Source: Onthomonas sp964456525 | GTDB lineage: Bacteria > Bacillota > Clostridia > Oscillospirales > Oscillospiraceae | Direction: 5' to 3' | DNA: 33,124 nucleotides | Assembly: GCA_964456525.1 (NCBI GenBank) | Contig: CAYWAP010000016.1 | Coordinates: 1-33,124 of the forward strand | Shown: in pieces, positions 8,243 to 14,807 of the stretch | Layout of the letters: each line of letters opens with the position of its first letter | How positions within the stretch are numbered: position 1 is the stretch's first letter | Translations under genes and position numbers: made by a program | The notes under the pieces: generated by a model | Databases searched by the model: none | Seen by the model: only the letters and a program-made list of their open reading frames with translations | Told to the model about the DNA's origin: nothing

Positions 8243-8266
8243 GCGGCAGCGAAACATCGCTGCCGC
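8243..8266 (-). terminator. Terminator of the LRR surface protein gene
   Basis: A perfect 10-bp stem, GCGGCAGCGA with TCGCTGCCGC, and a 4-nt loop are followed on the minus strand directly by TTTTTCC. It lies 32 nt after the stop at 8298 and separates this gene from the O-antigen-ligase-like gene. Confidence 0.9.
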
Positions 8267-8297
8267 CTCGTGATGGATTGACAGGGCTGTTCAGGCC

Positions 8298-9731
8298 TTA
8301 TCTGTTAATCCACTTCTTTTTGTTTGCCGTAAGAATGGCCAGTCCGATTCCGGCCACTGCCATCAGGGCCAGGTAGACGCCAGTTGCACTGCTGTCACCC
8401 GTCTTGGGAGAGGAAGAAGTTGTCTCACTCTCATCCGTGCTGTCGGTGTCGCTGGTGCTGTCGGTGCCGCTGGTGTCGTCTGTGCCGCTGGTGCTGTCGC
8501 TCGTGCTGCTGCTGCCGCTCTCAGAGCTTGATGTACTCCCTGTTTCCTCATCGGAAGAGGCGTCAGACAGTTCATAGGCAACCCAGGTGATGGTTCCGCC
8601 GTAATTCTGCATCACGTCACTGGTCCAAGTGTCGTTGCCTTCCGGATAATAGGCTGTAGCAGTCACACCATAGAAAATAGCAGTGTCCGCCCCATCATCA
8701 TAGGACGAGCTGGCCAGAAGGGAGACGTTGGACAGAAGGGTAACGTTAGCCAAAAGGGGAACGGCAGACAGGGTGGACGCGCTTCCACTGGAAGTTCCAA
8801 ACGTAGGCGCATCACCGGTGAAGGTGATAGAGGTCAGAGAAGAACCAGCAAACGCCCAATCCTCAATGGAGGACAAGCTGGACGGAAGGGTGACACTGGA
8901 CAGGGTGGATACACCTGCAAACGCTGCGTAAGCAATCGTCGTGACGCCGCTGCCCACGGAATAGGAGCTATCCGTTTTGCCCTGGGGATACAGAATCAGC
9001 TCGCTGCCGTCTTTGCTGTACAGAACGCCATCTTCGGATTTGTAAACGGAATTTCCTTCCGCCACCTGGATTTCAGCCAGAGAGGTGCATCCACTAAAGG
9101 CATTGGTGCTAATGCTGGTCATGCTGGCCGGAACGGTGACGCTAACCAGGTTAGAACACCCATAAAGAGCATACGATCCAATGCTGGTCACGCCCTCCTC
9201 AATCACAACAGCCAGAATTTGCTTTCTCACACTGGACCAGGAACCGGACGTCATCCGCCCTGTTCCGGAGATGGTCAGGGTGCCCGCGCTGTTCAGCGTC
9301 CAAGTCGCATTCGTCCCGCAGCTGCCGCTGTCCACGATGTCGCTCTGCTCAGCGTTCCCGGCGGTCTCTACAGATCTCGTTTTCACGCTGTCAGCGGATT
9401 CCTCAGTCTCTTCCTCAGCAGATTCTACAACTTCCGTGTCGGTTGTTTCCTCAGTCTCCACAGATTCCGTTTCCACGCTGTCGGAAGATTCTACCACGGA
9501 TTCTGCCTCATCGGCTTCCTCTACGACTTCTTCCTCCAGTTCCTCTGCCGTCTCCTCCTGAGAGGTCTGCGCAGCGTCATCGGAAGACGCTTCTTCCTCC
9601 TGGAGGGACTCGGTGACAACCGCCTCTACCTCGTCCGTCTCCTCCGTTTCGGCTGCCAAGGCCGAAACAGAAAAGGTGGACAGAAGCAGAGTAAACACCA
9701 GAAGCAACGCTAAAATTTTTTTCCCTTTCAT
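8298..9731 (-). CDS. BspA-type leucine-rich-repeat surface protein with SPKTG anchor
   Basis: This 477-residue secreted protein begins with a signal peptide (1-27, ending VSALAA). A strongly acidic Glu/Ser/Thr/Val-rich region (about 28-125) follows, with short internal repeats such as SVETESVETEE. Next come a small beta domain (about 130-165, TWTLNSAGTLTISGTG) and BspA-type LRR_5 repeats (about 170-300, e.g. IGSYALYGCSNLVSVTVP and IEDWAFAGS). A Ser/Thr/Asp-rich wall-spanning stalk leads to the sorting signal: SPKTG (441-445), a hydrophobic helix and the positive tail NKKKWINR. SPKTG resembles the S/P-P-X-T-G motif accepted by clostridial class B sortases, and such a sortase is encoded nearby. 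LRR_5 proteins often mediate adhesion; the target here is unknown. The ATG at 9731 has AAAGGAG 12 bases upstream, a rather long spacing. Confidence 0.88.
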   Translation of the reverse strand: MKGKKILALLLVFTLLLSTFSVSALAAETEETDEVEAVVTESLQEEEASSDDAAQTSQEETAEELEEEVVEEADEAESVVESSDSVETESVETEETTDTEVVESAEEETEESADSVKTRSVETAGNAEQSDIVDSGSCGTNATWTLNSAGTLTISGTGRMTSGSWSSVRKQILAVVIEEGVTSIGSYALYGCSNLVSVTVPASMTSISTNAFSGCTSLAEIQVAEGNSVYKSEDGVLYSKDGSELILYPQGKTDSSYSVGSGVTTIAYAAFAGVSTLSSVTLPSSLSSIEDWAFAGSSLTSITFTGDAPTFGTSSGSASTLSAVPLLANVTLLSNVSLLASSSYDDGADTAIFYGVTATAYYPEGNDTWTSDVMQNYGGTITWVAYELSDASSDEETGSTSSSESGSSSTSDSTSGTDDTSGTDSTSDTDSTDESETTSSSPKTGDSSATGVYLALMAVAGIGLAILTANKKKWINR

Positions 9732-9757
9732 TGTGCTTATCAGCTCCTTTTATGATT

Positions 9758-9785
9758 TCTCCCGGGGAAGGCTCCCCAAGGGAGA
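9758..9785 (-). promoter_or_regulatory. Strong hairpin in the surface-protein mRNA leader
   Basis: TCTCCC-GGGGA pairs with TCCCC-AA-GGGAGA (11 bp with a 2-nt bulge and a 4-nt loop), ending about ten bases before the AAAGGAG site. With the promoter at 9884-9912 the leader is about 145 nt. The hairpin could affect translation or mRNA stability. I cannot match it to a known riboswitch. Confidence 0.5.
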
Positions 9786-9883
9786 TTCTGTCAGCCGGGG
9801 ATGAAATGCCTTCGTATGGAACAAAATGCATCTAAAAAGGGAGAACCTTATAGATGAAAACATTTCTGCCCCCGCTGTTGTTC

Positions 9884-9912
9884 ATTATATCATATATTTT
9901 CATGCATGGCAA
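9884..9912 (-). promoter_or_regulatory. Promoter of the surface protein gene
   Basis: On the minus strand, TTGCCA (9907-9912), a 17-nt spacer and TATAAT (9884-9889). About 40 bases upstream lie two runs of nine T (9953-9971 region), which could serve as an A/T-rich UP-type element. Confidence 0.75.
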
Positions 9913-10050
9913 TTCCAATATACCGTTTCTTTGAAATTTATATAATTTCACCAAAAAAAAATAAAAAAAAATAAACTTGTTGATTTCAACGTTGTCACCG
10001 GGTTTGGGCGCCTTCGCTGCCCCTCCGATGAAACGGCGGCTGAAAACACT

Positions 10051-10080
10051 GGGAGGGAGAAGTCTGAACCTCTCCCTCCC
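10051..10080 (-). terminator. Terminator of the EIIC-nicotinamidase operon
   Basis: A perfect 10-bp stem, GGGAGGGAGA with TCTCCCTCCC, and a 10-nt loop lie 54 nt past the nicotinamidase stop. The minus-strand tail is AGTGTTTTCAG, a modest T-run. Confidence 0.7.
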
Positions 10081-10133
10081 AATCGGATTTTGTCCGTATT
10101 TGTGCGCAAAACCGGCATTTCCAGCAGCTATCT

Positions 10134-10658
10134 TCATGTTTTGGTCAAAATCTGACACATTTTCATCGTGACCAGAGCTGCCGCGTGACTTTCCGGCGTG
10201 ACGCCGGCACAGCACTGCGGATCCACATAGAGAACCGTCTCCGGCTGCGTGGCCTTGATGAGAAGGGCATTGGACACCACGCAGATGTCCGTACACAGGC
10301 CCACCAGTTCAATTTCCAGCTCATCCTCCCGGCGATATTCCAGCAGCAGCTCGGCCAGCCGGGTGCTCCCAAAGGTGGGTTTGTCGATGATTTTCGCGCT
10401 GCCCAGCGCCTGGGCGACCTTTGGGGCGATTTCCCAGCCCGGCGTCCCCTTCACGCAGTGCACCACAGGCAGCTGCCTGCCCTCCTGGGTGTTCAAATAA
10501 TCGGCGGTGTGGGTATCCCGGGTGGCAAGAATATTTTCCACAGGGTACTGTTTGATCTTCTCCACCACATTGTCCACGATGGAACGGGCCTCCGGCGTCC
10601 CCAAAGCCCCGTCAATAAAGTCATTTTGCATGTCCACCACAATTAACAGCTTTCTCAT
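10134..10658 (-). CDS. pncA: Nicotinamidase (isochorismatase-fold cysteine hydrolase)
   Basis: This 174-residue enzyme of the isochorismatase-like fold would convert nicotinamide to nicotinate and ammonia in niacin salvage. The catalytic triad fits: Asp9 in VVDMQNDF, Lys93 in IDKPTFGS, Cys126 in GLCTDICVVSN. A metal site is formed by Asp48 and His50 (TRDTH) and His67 (PVVHC). These spacings match well-studied nicotinamidases rather than generic isochorismatases. The ATG at 10658 has GGAGG eight bases upstream. It lies 40 nt after the EIIC-like gene on the same strand, so the two form an operon behind a promoter that carries a NiaR-type operator. Other isochorismatase-fold activities are possible, but context supports nicotinamidase. 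Confidence 0.85.
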   Translation of the reverse strand: MRKLLIVVDMQNDFIDGALGTPEARSIVDNVVEKIKQYPVENILATRDTHTADYLNTQEGRQLPVVHCVKGTPGWEIAPKVAQALGSAKIIDKPTFGSTRLAELLLEYRREDELEIELVGLCTDICVVSNALLIKATQPETVLYVDPQCCAGVTPESHAAALVTMKMCQILTKT

Positions 10659-10698
10659 AGGACGTTCCTCCATTCCTTCCCACAATGTCCACTCCGAT

Positions 10699-11781
10699 TT
10701 ACGGGAGCTTCAAATCCTCCGGGCCAATCCAGCCCAGTTTGCGTTCAATTTCACAAAAGATGAAACTGAGAAGGGCGGGCAATACAAAACAGATCAAAAT
10801 CAGGCCCAACCAGTCCAACCCGGTGATCCCGGCCTTCATCCCCGCTTCGATGTCGTTCAGCCAACCGGTGTACACCCCGATTGGCCCCACCAGCCCGCAA
10901 GTGCCCATGCCGGAGGAAACCGGCGTACCGTCCATCGTCATCTGGAAGACGCAGGTGGCGAGAGGCCCGGTAACCATAGACGCCAGCGTGGGGGCAATCC
11001 AGATTCTGGGGTTGCGGACAATGTTGGGCATCTGAAGCATGGAGGTTCCCAGTCCCTGACTGACCAATCCGCCCACGCCGTTTTCCCGAAAGGACATGAC
11101 GGCAAAGCCAACCATCTGGGCGCAGCAGCCCGCCACCGCAGCGCCCCCCGCCAGACCGGTCAGCCCAAGGGCTGCACAGATGGCGGCGGAGGAGATGGGC
11201 AGGGTCAGCGCAACCCCTACGATGAGGGAAACCAGGACGCCCATCAGGAACGGCTGCAATTCTGTGGCCCACATAATCAACTGCCCCACGGCAGAGGCCG
11301 CCGCACCGATGGGGGCCGCCACCAGAGCCGCCAGACCAATCCCCACCAGAATCGTGACAATGGGCGTGACCAGAATATCAATCTTCGTCTCCTTGGAGAC
11401 GGCCTTGCCAAACTCAGCCGCCACAATGGCAACGATCAGGACGGCCAGCGGCCCGCCGGCGCCGCCCAGCATATTCGTTGCGTATCCCACCGGAATCAGG
11501 GAAAACAGCACCAGCGGCGCAGCGCCCAGCGCGTAGCCAATGGCGGCCGCCATGGCAGGGCCCACCATGGCAGAGGCAAAGCCCCCGATGGTCAGCTCAC
11601 TGGTTCCCATGGTCATGGTCAGGATGCCAATGTGGAACTGTGTTCCCAGCGTATCCAAAATTGTGCCAATCAGCAGCGTGCAGAACAGCCCCTGAGCCAT
11701 GGCGGCCATTGCATCAATGCCATAGCGTTTGGCGGAAATTTGGATGTTTTTCCGCTTTAGAAAGTGTTTTATCTGTTCCAT
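10699..11781 (-). CDS. Stand-alone PTS EIIC-like transporter, likely for niacin
   Basis: This 360-residue integral membrane protein has about nine to ten hydrophobic segments and matches the PTS_EIIC_2 family (PF13303), seen in its Gly/Ala-rich helices, the conserved MTMGTSELTIGGFASAMVGP stretch and the loop TPVSSGMGTCGLVGPIG. EIIC proteins are the membrane channel of sugar phosphotransferase systems, but no EIIA or EIIB domain or gene is present here and the protein has no phosphorylatable domain. It is followed by nicotinamidase and preceded by a NiaR-type operator over its transcription start. I therefore infer uptake of nicotinamide or nicotinate rather than a sugar; this is not established. 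The ATG at 11781 has GGGGAG only three to four bases upstream. Confidence 0.8.
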   Translation of the reverse strand: MEQIKHFLKRKNIQISAKRYGIDAMAAMAQGLFCTLLIGTILDTLGTQFHIGILTMTMGTSELTIGGFASAMVGPAMAAAIGYALGAAPLVLFSLIPVGYATNMLGGAGGPLAVLIVAIVAAEFGKAVSKETKIDILVTPIVTILVGIGLAALVAAPIGAAASAVGQLIMWATELQPFLMGVLVSLIVGVALTLPISSAAICAALGLTGLAGGAAVAGCCAQMVGFAVMSFRENGVGGLVSQGLGTSMLQMPNIVRNPRIWIAPTLASMVTGPLATCVFQMTMDGTPVSSGMGTCGLVGPIGVYTGWLNDIEAGMKAGITGLDWLGLILICFVLPALLSFIFCEIERKLGWIGPEDLKLP

Positions 11782-11817
11782 AATCTCCCCGTGCTCTCAT
11801 TCTAATGTACAGATATG

Positions 11818-11833
11818 TGTCTTGACACCTGTC
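11818..11833. promoter_or_regulatory. Putative NiaR operator of the EIIC-pncA operon
   Basis: The plus strand reads TGTCTTGACACCTGTC. It matches 14 of 16 bases of the site upstream of the repressor gene (12508-12523, minus strand). It contains GTGTC-TT-GACAC arms and a second TGTC 12 nt after the first. It starts 6 nt past the -10 box on the minus strand and would cover the transcription start, a position suited to repression. Confidence 0.7.
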
Positions 11834-11839
11834 CTGCCT

Positions 11840-11867
11840 ATTATACCCCTTCCCCGGCGGATGTCAA
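11840..11867 (-). promoter_or_regulatory. Promoter of the EIIC-pncA operon
   Basis: On the minus strand, TTGACA (11862-11867), a 16-nt spacer and TATAAT (11840-11845): full consensus in both boxes, about 60 nt upstream of the EIIC-like start codon. Confidence 0.85.
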
Positions 11868-11934
11868 GCCGCAAAACCCGCTTCTTTTCGGAGATATTCC
11901 CATAGAACAGACAGGAGCCGCCGCAACCGGCCCC

Positions 11935-12453
11935 TCACACGCTCTCTTTCAGCAAAATTCCGGCGGCGTCCAGGGCTTCGCAGGTCAGCCGGTAGGCCTC
12001 CTCGTCCTTGCAGCGCAAGGTGTGCAGGTGGATGCCGTCGGTGAGCTCGGAGAGGGAGTGCCCCTGTTCCCGCTCCATCTGGGCCATAAACTGCTTCACG
12101 TCATAGCGGGACGCCAGCTGCAACTGTCCAACCAGCTGGCCGTAAACCGGGTGATCCACCACCACATCCAGCACCGAACAGCCGTAGTCCACGCATATTT
12201 GCAGCTCTTCCGCCGTCTGTTCCTTTCTATGGCACACCGCAATTTTCCGCACAATCCCCGGGCTTCCATGGGTATAGAGGTAGCCGCGGGGCGTGGCGGC
12301 GATCTCCTTCCCCGCAGCGCGTAAAAGGGCAATATCCCCCACAATAATCTGCCGGCTCACCCGAAACTCCTTCGCCAGCGCAGAGGCGCTGAGCGGTTGG
12401 TCTGCCCGTTCCAATCTGGCCAACAGGGCCTCTCTCCGTTCGGCTGCTTTCAT
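11935..12453 (-). CDS. niaR: NiaR-type niacin-responsive repressor (HTH plus 3H domain)
   Basis: This 172-residue regulator has an N-terminal HTH_11 winged helix (about 6-60; helix-turn-helix LSASALAKEFRVSRQ) and a C-terminal 3H domain (about 65-172) named for conserved histidines, here His75, His101 and His142/His144. In Bacillus and relatives, NiaR (YrxA) binds nicotinate and represses genes for NAD synthesis and niacin uptake. The ATG at 12453 has AGAGGGG seven bases upstream. Its own promoter carries an operator over the -35 box, indicating autoregulation, and the same operator lies before the adjacent transporter-nicotinamidase operon. No clear terminator separates it from that operon, but a full promoter does. 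Confidence 0.9.
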   Translation of the reverse strand: MKAAERREALLARLERADQPLSASALAKEFRVSRQIIVGDIALLRAAGKEIAATPRGYLYTHGSPGIVRKIAVCHRKEQTAEELQICVDYGCSVLDVVVDHPVYGQLVGQLQLASRYDVKQFMAQMEREQGHSLSELTDGIHLHTLRCKDEEAYRLTCEALDAAGILLKESV

Positions 12454-12489
12454 GGCAAATCCCCTCTTTCCCCAGTTTCATGCACTGCC

Positions 12490-12519
12490 ATTATAGGCAT
12501 CTTCCCTGACAACTGTCAA
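12490..12519 (-). promoter_or_regulatory. Promoter of niaR
   Basis: On the minus strand, TTGACA (12514-12519), an 18-nt spacer and TATAAT (12490-12495). The -35 box is embedded in the putative NiaR operator. Confidence 0.8.
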
Positions 12520-12523
12520 GACA
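12508..12523. promoter_or_regulatory. Putative NiaR operator of niaR
   Basis: The minus strand reads TGTCTTGACAGTTGTC, differing from the 11818-11833 site at two central positions. It overlaps the -35 element, consistent with autorepression. Confidence 0.68.
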
Positions 12524-12563
12524 AAGCCGGGAGACAACGTCTCCGCCCAACTGGCAAAAGAAC

Positions 12564-12595
12564 GGGCCGGGCCTCCCATTCGGAAAGCCCGGCCC
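12564..12595 (-). terminator. Terminator of the Amt-PII gene
   Basis: A 9-bp G+C-only stem, GGGCCGGGC (12564-12572) with GCCCGGCCC (12587-12595), is followed on the minus strand by GTTCTTTTGCC. It lies 43 nt after the stop codon. Confidence 0.75.
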
Positions 12596-12638
12596 TGTAT
12601 GTTTATCTGGGGATGGCCCCACCCCTGGACGCCGAGAA

Positions 12639-14366
12639 TCAGTCGCCCTGGAGCGCGTCGTACCCCTCTTCGCCGGTACGAACCTTAACCACGTTTTCTA
12701 CATCGTAGACGAAAATCTTTCCGTCGCCGATATGCCCTGTGTAAAGCGCCTTCTTGGCCGCCTCAATGACGTCGCCAACCGGAACCTTGGAGACAACGAT
12801 CTCCACCTTGATCTTGGGCAGCAGTCTGGCCTCCACGGGAGCGCCGCGGAAGTACGCCTCATGCCCCTTCTGCATTCCATAGCCAAAGACGCTGGTCACC
12901 GTCAAACCTGTGACGCCAATTTCCTCCATGGCGGTCTGCAAACGGTTGAAACGGGCCTGGTTGGTGACAATTGCCACCTTCGTCATCTTCGTGCCAGCGC
13001 TCTCCTGGTGAACCACCGGCACTGCCTCCTCCGGAACAACCGCCGGTGCGGGGGCGCTGACCGCTTCACCGCCGGTGCTGCTCTCAAAGGACATAGACGT
13101 TGCCGCGGGGGCAAAGTCCGGATAGGCCACGTTGCCGTGCTCGCCGATATCCAGACCGGCCAGCTCCTCTTCCCGGGAGACGCGGATGCCAACGGTCGCC
13201 TTGATGGCCAGCCAGACCAGGCAGGAGGCGACGAAGGTAAAAGCACCTACCGCCACAACGCCCAGCAGCTGGACGCCCAACAGGGAGAAGCCGCCGCCGA
13301 AGAACAGGCCGTCCACCTCGGACAGGGTGGTGACGCCGGATTCGGCAAACAGGCCCACACAGATCGTGCCAAACACGCCGCAGCCCAGATGGACGGAAGT
13401 GGCGCCCACCGGGTCGTCAATGTGGATTTTATCAAAGAACACCACTGCAAAGACCACCAGAACGCCGGAAAGGGCGCCGATAATCAGGGAGCTTTCCACG
13501 CTGACATAGGCGCAGCCGCCCGTAATGCCCACGAGACCGGCCAAGCAGCCGTTGATCGTCATGCCCAGATCGGGCTTGCCCAGCAGCAGCCAGGAGGTGA
13601 TGGTGGATGTAAGCACAGCCGCAATGGCGGAGGTGTTGGTGGTCACCAGAATATACACCACGTCAGAGGGGTTCTGGAAGCTCATGGTGGAGCCGGGGTT
13701 AAAGCCGAACCAGCCCAGCCAGAGGACAAACAGGCCGATCACCGCCAGGGACATGTTGTGGCCGGGAATGGCCTTTGCCTTGCCGTCCTTGTCGTACTTG
13801 CCGATACGCGGCCCCAGAATCATCGCACCGGCCAGAGCAGCCCAGCCGCCCACGGAGTGCACCGCGCTGTCACCGGCAAAGTCCAGGAAGCCCAGGTCGG
13901 ACAGCCAGCCGCCGCCCCAGATCCAGTGGCCCACAATGGGGTAAATGACCAATGTCAGAACGAAGGAGAAGATAATAAAGCTCAGATACTTGATCCGCTC
14001 TGCCACCGCGCCGGAGACGATCGTCGCCGCCGTACCGCAGAAGACCAGCTGGAAGAAGAACTTGCCCCAGAAGGGGACATCCGAGGTCAGCGTGTCATCA
14101 TAAAAGGAGAGATCCTGCCCTCCCAGGATGAACAGATGCTCCGTTCCCACAAAGGGGTTGTCGCCGCCAAACATCAGTCCCCAGCCCAACAGCATAAAGC
14201 CAAGGGACGAGACGGCAAACACGATAAAGTTTTTGGATAGGATGTTGACTGTGTTCTTCGCGCGGGCAAATCCGGCTTCCACCGAGGCAAAGCCCAAATT
14301 CATGAAGAACACCAAAATAGCTGCCAGCAGCACCCATAAGGTGTCAACAATCATGGTCATGTCCAT
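12639..14366 (-). CDS. amt: Ammonium transporter fused to a P-II domain
   Basis: This 575-residue protein joins two domains normally made separately. Residues 1-410 are an 11-helix Amt/MEP/Rh channel (GFASVEAGFARAKN, GDSAVHSVGGWAALAGA, HLGCGVFGTICVG). A flexible Ala/Pro/Val linker (about 410-460) leads to a complete P-II (GlnB/GlnK-like) domain at 461-575, with the T-loop base GYGMQKGH and the nucleotide-binding B loop TGHIGDGKIFV. P-II proteins block Amt channels by inserting their T loop; here the regulator is tethered. The T loop reads GAPVEARLLPK, so the Tyr51 used for uridylylation in enteric GlnB is Val511, and control should come from ATP/ADP/2-oxoglutarate binding alone (inference). 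The ATG at 14366 follows GAGGAAGG. It has a consensus promoter and a structured leader. Confidence 0.93.
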   Translation of the reverse strand: MDMTMIVDTLWVLLAAILVFFMNLGFASVEAGFARAKNTVNILSKNFIVFAVSSLGFMLLGWGLMFGGDNPFVGTEHLFILGGQDLSFYDDTLTSDVPFWGKFFFQLVFCGTAATIVSGAVAERIKYLSFIIFSFVLTLVIYPIVGHWIWGGGWLSDLGFLDFAGDSAVHSVGGWAALAGAMILGPRIGKYDKDGKAKAIPGHNMSLAVIGLFVLWLGWFGFNPGSTMSFQNPSDVVYILVTTNTSAIAAVLTSTITSWLLLGKPDLGMTINGCLAGLVGITGGCAYVSVESSLIIGALSGVLVVFAVVFFDKIHIDDPVGATSVHLGCGVFGTICVGLFAESGVTTLSEVDGLFFGGGFSLLGVQLLGVVAVGAFTFVASCLVWLAIKATVGIRVSREEELAGLDIGEHGNVAYPDFAPAATSMSFESSTGGEAVSAPAPAVVPEEAVPVVHQESAGTKMTKVAIVTNQARFNRLQTAMEEIGVTGLTVTSVFGYGMQKGHEAYFRGAPVEARLLPKIKVEIVVSKVPVGDVIEAAKKALYTGHIGDGKIFVYDVENVVKVRTGEEGYDALQGD

Positions 14367-14504
14367 ACAATACCTTCCTCTCTACACGGCCGGCACGCCG
14401 GCCAAAAAAATTGAGACGTATCCCCTCTCTGGGATCCGCCTCCTTGCGAATGAAGAAAGGCGCCACAGAACTGCTTTTGTCTGTAGCGCCTTTGCTCATG
14501 GAGC
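14367..14504 (-). promoter_or_regulatory. Structured leader of the amt mRNA
   Basis: Between promoter and start codon lie about 130 nt with three foldable parts on the minus strand: a stem of GGCGCC-ACAG with CTGT-AGCGCC (14459-14490, one mismatch) followed by TTTCTTC; a small ATCCC/GGGAT hairpin followed by a run of seven T; and GGCCGGC/GCCGGCC (14389-14404) immediately before the ribosome site. The layout suggests attenuation or control of translation. No known nitrogen-responsive riboswitch is recognised. Confidence 0.4.
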
Positions 14505-14533
14505 AGTATATATTCACTCCGCCGAAATGTCAA
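14505..14533 (-). promoter_or_regulatory. Promoter of the Amt-PII gene
   Basis: On the minus strand, TTGACA (14528-14533), a 17-nt spacer and TATACT (14505-14510). Confidence 0.82.
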
Positions 14534-14747
14534 CCCCTTTTTGCAACTCTCGTTTAAAGTCTGTTCATTTTTGTAGGAAGGAACAAAGTTTTTCCCGTTA
14601 GAACGCATTATTTCTGCACACAAAACAATCATATCCTGCAAAAGAGCCTTTTCTCCTCCCCTTCACCGAAATTCCTTCCCCGCCCAAGGCAGGGCCCCGG
14701 CCCGGAGGCTTCCCCGGGCGGGCAGGCGAAAATCGCGCAAATATCTA

Positions 14748-14776
14748 TTTACCCGTTTTGGAAAATATGATACAAT
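14748..14776 (+). promoter_or_regulatory. Promoter of the rarA operon
   Basis: TTTACC (14748-14753), a 17-nt spacer and TACAAT (14771-14776), about 30 nt upstream of the rarA start. The rest of the amt-rarA gap (14534-14747) has only a G+C-rich hairpin near 14700-14719 and no gene that I can support. Confidence 0.6.
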
Positions 14777-14807
14777 TTTAAAACGACATTTGACAGGAGG
14801 CATGGAC

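Noticed and set aside
8440..8530. Tandem repeat or CRISPR-like array
   Set aside because: The repeating bases encode the Ser/Thr/Asp stalk of the surface protein; there are no uniform repeats with unique spacers.
8384..8590. Cys/Arg-rich plus-strand frame opposite the Ser/Asp stalk of the surface protein
   Set aside because: It is a by-product of the repetitive Ser-Asp-Thr coding region on the minus strand.
12732..14240. Long plus-strand open frame opposite Amt-PII
   Set aside because: The composition is His/Gln/Gly-rich, typical of a shadow frame, and the minus strand encodes an unmistakable Amt-PII protein.
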